Shown here: in pieces, positions 60,154-64,000 of the stretch | Numbering within the stretch: position 1 is the stretch's first letter | How the letters are laid out: the number at the start of each line of letters is the position of its first letter | Assembly: GCF_018531465.1 (NCBI RefSeq) | Contig: NZ_JAHDTF010000034.1 | Coordinates: 1-64,000, forward strand | From: Sphaerisporangium fuscum | GTDB lineage: Bacteria; Actinomycetota; Actinomycetes; Streptosporangiales; Streptosporangiaceae | DNA length: 64,000 nucleotides | Direction: 5' to 3' | Notes under the pieces: model-generated | What the model saw: only the letters and a program-made list of their open reading frames with translations | Databases searched by the model: none | Told to the model about the DNA's origin: nothing | Position numbers and translations under genes: made by a program

Positions 60154-60948
60154 ATGACGGTGACACGGGAAGTCCTCGACTACTACGAGCGGGACGAGGA
60201 ACACCGGCGGCTGCGCGAGGGACGCGACCGGCTGGAGTTCTGGCGGACGCAGGACGTGCTGCGGCGGGTGCTGCCACCGGCCCCGGCCCGGGTGCTGGAC
60301 GTCGGCGGTGGCACGGGGGTGCACGCCGAATGGCTGGCCGCCGACGGCTACGAGGTGGAGCTCCTCGACCCCGTCCCCCTCCACGTCGAACGGGCGGGGC
60401 GGCTGCCCGGCGTGCGGGCGCGGCTCGGCGACGCGCGGGAACTGCCGGTGCCGGACGAGAGCGTGGACGCCGTGCTGCTCCTCGGCCCGCTCTACCACCT
60501 GCCCGACCGCGCCGACCGGCTGCGGGCCCTGGCCGAGGCCCGCCGGGTGGTACGGCCGGGCGGCCCCGTGGCGGCGGCCACGATCAATCGCCACGCCGCC
60601 GTGCACGACATGATCTACCAGCGCCTCTACCTCCAGGAGTCGTACCAGGAGGCGGCGCACGCCGCGGTGGCCGACGGCACCCTGCTCGGCCCGAACGGTT
60701 TCACCGCCTACCTGCACGATGCGGAGGAGGTTCCCGGTGAGTTCGCCGACGCCGGCCTTCCCGGCGCGGTGCGGTACGGCCTGGAAGGCGCCTTCTGGCT
60801 CTACGGCGACATCGAGGACTGGCTCGACGACCCCGGACGCCGTGACCTCATCCTCCAGGCGCAGCGCTCGATGGAGTCGGTCCCGAGCCTCATCGGGGTC
60901 AGCGGCCATGTGCTCACCGTGGCCCACCGGCCGGCGCCGGCCGCGTGA
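60154..60948 (+). CDS. class I SAM-dependent methyltransferase
   Basis: 264 residues. Motif I ARVLDVGGGTGVHAEWLA, an acidic motif VELLDPVPLH, and the LLLGPLYHLPDRADRLRAL region typical of small-molecule methyltransferases with TATA-like fold. The N-terminus VTREVLDYYERDEEHRRLREGRDRLEF is a variable cap. The substrate is unknown. It follows the MFS gene by 66 bp on the same strand and may be co-transcribed. Confidence 0.9.
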   Translation: MTVTREVLDYYERDEEHRRLREGRDRLEFWRTQDVLRRVLPPAPARVLDVGGGTGVHAEWLAADGYEVELLDPVPLHVERAGRLPGVRARLGDARELPVPDESVDAVLLLGPLYHLPDRADRLRALAEARRVVRPGGPVAAATINRHAAVHDMIYQRLYLQESYQEAAHAAVADGTLLGPNGFTAYLHDAEEVPGEFADAGLPGAVRYGLEGAFWLYGDIEDWLDDPGRRDLILQAQRSMESVPSLIGVSGHVLTVAHRPAPAA

Positions 60949-61270
60949 GCGTGGAGCGGGTGCCGCCGGAAGATCTACCCGCGAAGTGACGCAGATCACG
61001 CTGAGCGGGGAACAGAGGCCGAGACCCGAGCGTTATCCGCTGTGGAACGGGATCGTTCTGCTCTGAGAGGGCTGGGGGGTGCTCTTGGAGCGGAACGGTC
61101 CCGTCTTCCTTTTCCCCGCTTCTCCGCCCGCCGGGAGCGGCCCGTGTGCGGGGCCGCGGCGCTCCCATCGGCCGGAAGCCCGGACGGGAGGCGACACGCC
61201 GGACGGGTGACATAACTCTTCCGCCGCATTGGAGCGTTTTTGCCATAGGGTGCCCGAACGTGATCTACGC
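60949..61270. other. intergenic region upstream of the YdjM-like gene
   Basis: 322 bp without a credible gene. TTGGAG near 61230 and TAGGGT near 61249 might contribute to a promoter for the downstream gene, but their spacing is short. No LexA-type site or terminator is evident. Confidence 0.35.
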
Positions 61271-62002
61271 ATGATGGGGCACACGCACGCGCTGAGCGGG
61301 GCGGCCGTCTGGCTGCTCGTCGCACCGGGGCTCGCCGCGCTTCCGGCCGCGGGGGGCCTGGCGGGTGACCTGGCGCCGATGGTGGCCAACATACTCACCC
61401 CGAGCGAGCTGATCGCCGGGGCCCTGGTGTGCGCGGGCGCCGCGATGCTCCCCGACCTCGACCACCCGAGCGCGACGATCGCCCAGACGTTCGGGCCGGC
61501 GACCTGGGTGCTGAGCAAGTTCTTCAACTGGGTGAGCGGCGGGCACCGTCACGCGACGCACTCCCTGCTCTTCGCGGCCGCCGCCGGGGTGGGCACCACG
61601 CTGCTGGCCGAGCACTACTCCATAGGCCGGGACATCGTGGTCATCCTGATGATCGGCCTGGCGCTGCGGGCGATCGGCATCGGCATCCCCGACAAGACGA
61701 TCACCTCGGCGTTGATCAACATCGGCCTGACCGCCGCCGCCTTCATCATGTTCCGCTCCCGTGACGTGGAGTACCTCTGGCTGGGGCTCGCGATCGCGAT
61801 CGGATGTCTCACCCATGTCGTCGGCGACTGCCTGACCGAGCGCGGCTGCCCCGTGCTGTGGCCGCTGAAGCACCGGTGGCTGCTGCCGTGGAAGATAGGC
61901 ATCAAGACGGGAAGGGCGTTCGAGGTGAAGTTCCTCGGCCCGGCGCTGTCGGTGGTCGTGATCGGGTTGTTCGCGATCCGCCTGATGCCCGCGTCGCTCT
62001 GA
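61271..62002 (+). CDS. YdjM-like membrane-bound metal-dependent hydrolase
   Basis: 243 residues from ATG 61271. The N-terminus MMGHTHALSGAAVWLL holds His residues and begins a multi-helix membrane protein; LPDLDHPSATIAQ, GHRHATHSLLFA and LTHVVGDCLTERGCPVLWPL are the conserved metal-ligand motifs of the YdjM/DUF457 family. In E. coli YdjM is a LexA-regulated membrane protein of unclear role. No LexA box was recognised here. It precedes the acnA upstream region. Confidence 0.9.
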   Translation: MMGHTHALSGAAVWLLVAPGLAALPAAGGLAGDLAPMVANILTPSELIAGALVCAGAAMLPDLDHPSATIAQTFGPATWVLSKFFNWVSGGHRHATHSLLFAAAAGVGTTLLAEHYSIGRDIVVILMIGLALRAIGIGIPDKTITSALINIGLTAAAFIMFRSRDVEYLWLGLAIAIGCLTHVVGDCLTERGCPVLWPLKHRWLLPWKIGIKTGRAFEVKFLGPALSVVVIGLFAIRLMPASL

Positions 62003-62032
62003 GGGGCGCCACCTGAGCTACTGGCGAGTAAC

Positions 62033-62074
62033 TTGATGTCGAGATACGTGGCCCGATATCTTGATATCGAGACA
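62033..62074. promoter_or_regulatory. two copies of a near-palindromic site upstream of acnA
   Basis: TTGATGTCGAGATA (62033-62046) and TTGATATCGAGACA (62061-62074) are direct copies 28 bp apart. The second sits in TCTTGATATCGAGA, a 14-bp palindrome with one mismatch. They lie about 140-180 bp before the acnA start, and probably bind a regulator of aconitase or of the preceding gene's transcription. The regulator is not identified. Confidence 0.55.
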
Positions 62075-62215
62075 TCCGCGGCAACCGGGCGTGGTAAGGG
62101 CAGCCTAACTGGCGACGGCACTCCACCGGTGCGGCAGGATCTATGGGCGAACCCGGCACAATGTGGCGGCCCATCATCAGTGGCGATGAGCGTGAAATGA
62201 GGGAGGCGAGTCTCC

Positions 62216-64000
<1,785 letters not shown>

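Overview
The window is about 72% G+C, with G/C at nearly all third codon positions, GTG starts, DUF4193/DUF3710/DUF3159 proteins, SepH, a CutRS-type two-component system and an F420-type LLM oxidoreductase. This points to an actinomycete, probably of the Streptosporangiales or a close order; the exact family is an inference. No rRNA, tRNA, CRISPR array, prophage or complete insertion sequence was found. Genes at both edges are cut by the window (1..745 and 62216..64000).

Region 1 (1-13.2 kb): a membrane-anchored protein, a PEBP-fold lipoprotein, a large BTAD/AfsR-type regulator, a DrrAB-type ABC exporter, a two-gene operon of bacterial PH-domain membrane proteins, and the cell-division regulator SepH. 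This stretch is crowded with tandem repeats. Arrays inside genes have periods that are multiples of three (99, 60, 24, 90 and 36 bp). Those between genes do not all obey this (21-27, 66-67 and mostly 32-35 bp).

Region 2 (13.4-38.7 kb) looks like conserved actinobacterial core: a sugar-lactone oxidase, an MFS transporter, a lytic transglycosylase, ferrochelatase, an S9 peptidase plus inositol monophosphatase, CutR/CutS, DUF4193, trehalose-6-phosphate synthase, valyl-tRNA synthetase, an AI-2E family transporter, dUTPase-DUF3710-OB fold-DUF3159, two TrkA-type K+ channel/transporter regulatory proteins facing a KimA-like APC permease, and a TRAM-domain RNA methyltransferase.

Region 3 (38.7-62.0 kb) looks accessory. 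It opens with a decayed IS481-type element next to the broken tail of a DUF2079-like gene, and carries two more gene remnants (pentapeptide-repeat protein, ECF42-type sigma factor). Intact genes include small regulator/enzyme pairs (LysR with epimerase and aldo/keto reductase; HxlR with an imine-reductase-like enzyme; LuxR-GAF with an acyl-CoA ligase), a DNA ligase, the Hen1-Pnkp RNA repair operon, a PadR operon, an MFS exporter, a methyltransferase and a YdjM-like membrane protein. Region 4 (62.0-64 kb) returns to core metabolism with aconitase, preceded by two copies of a near-palindromic site.

Several genes have a -10-like hexamer only 6-8 nt before the start codon and no Shine-Dalgarno, so they are probably leaderless. 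The best functional unit is Hen1-Pnkp (RNA 3'-end 2'-O-methylation with end healing and sealing). The most unusual DNA-level signal is the cluster of tandem repeats in the first 12 kb.
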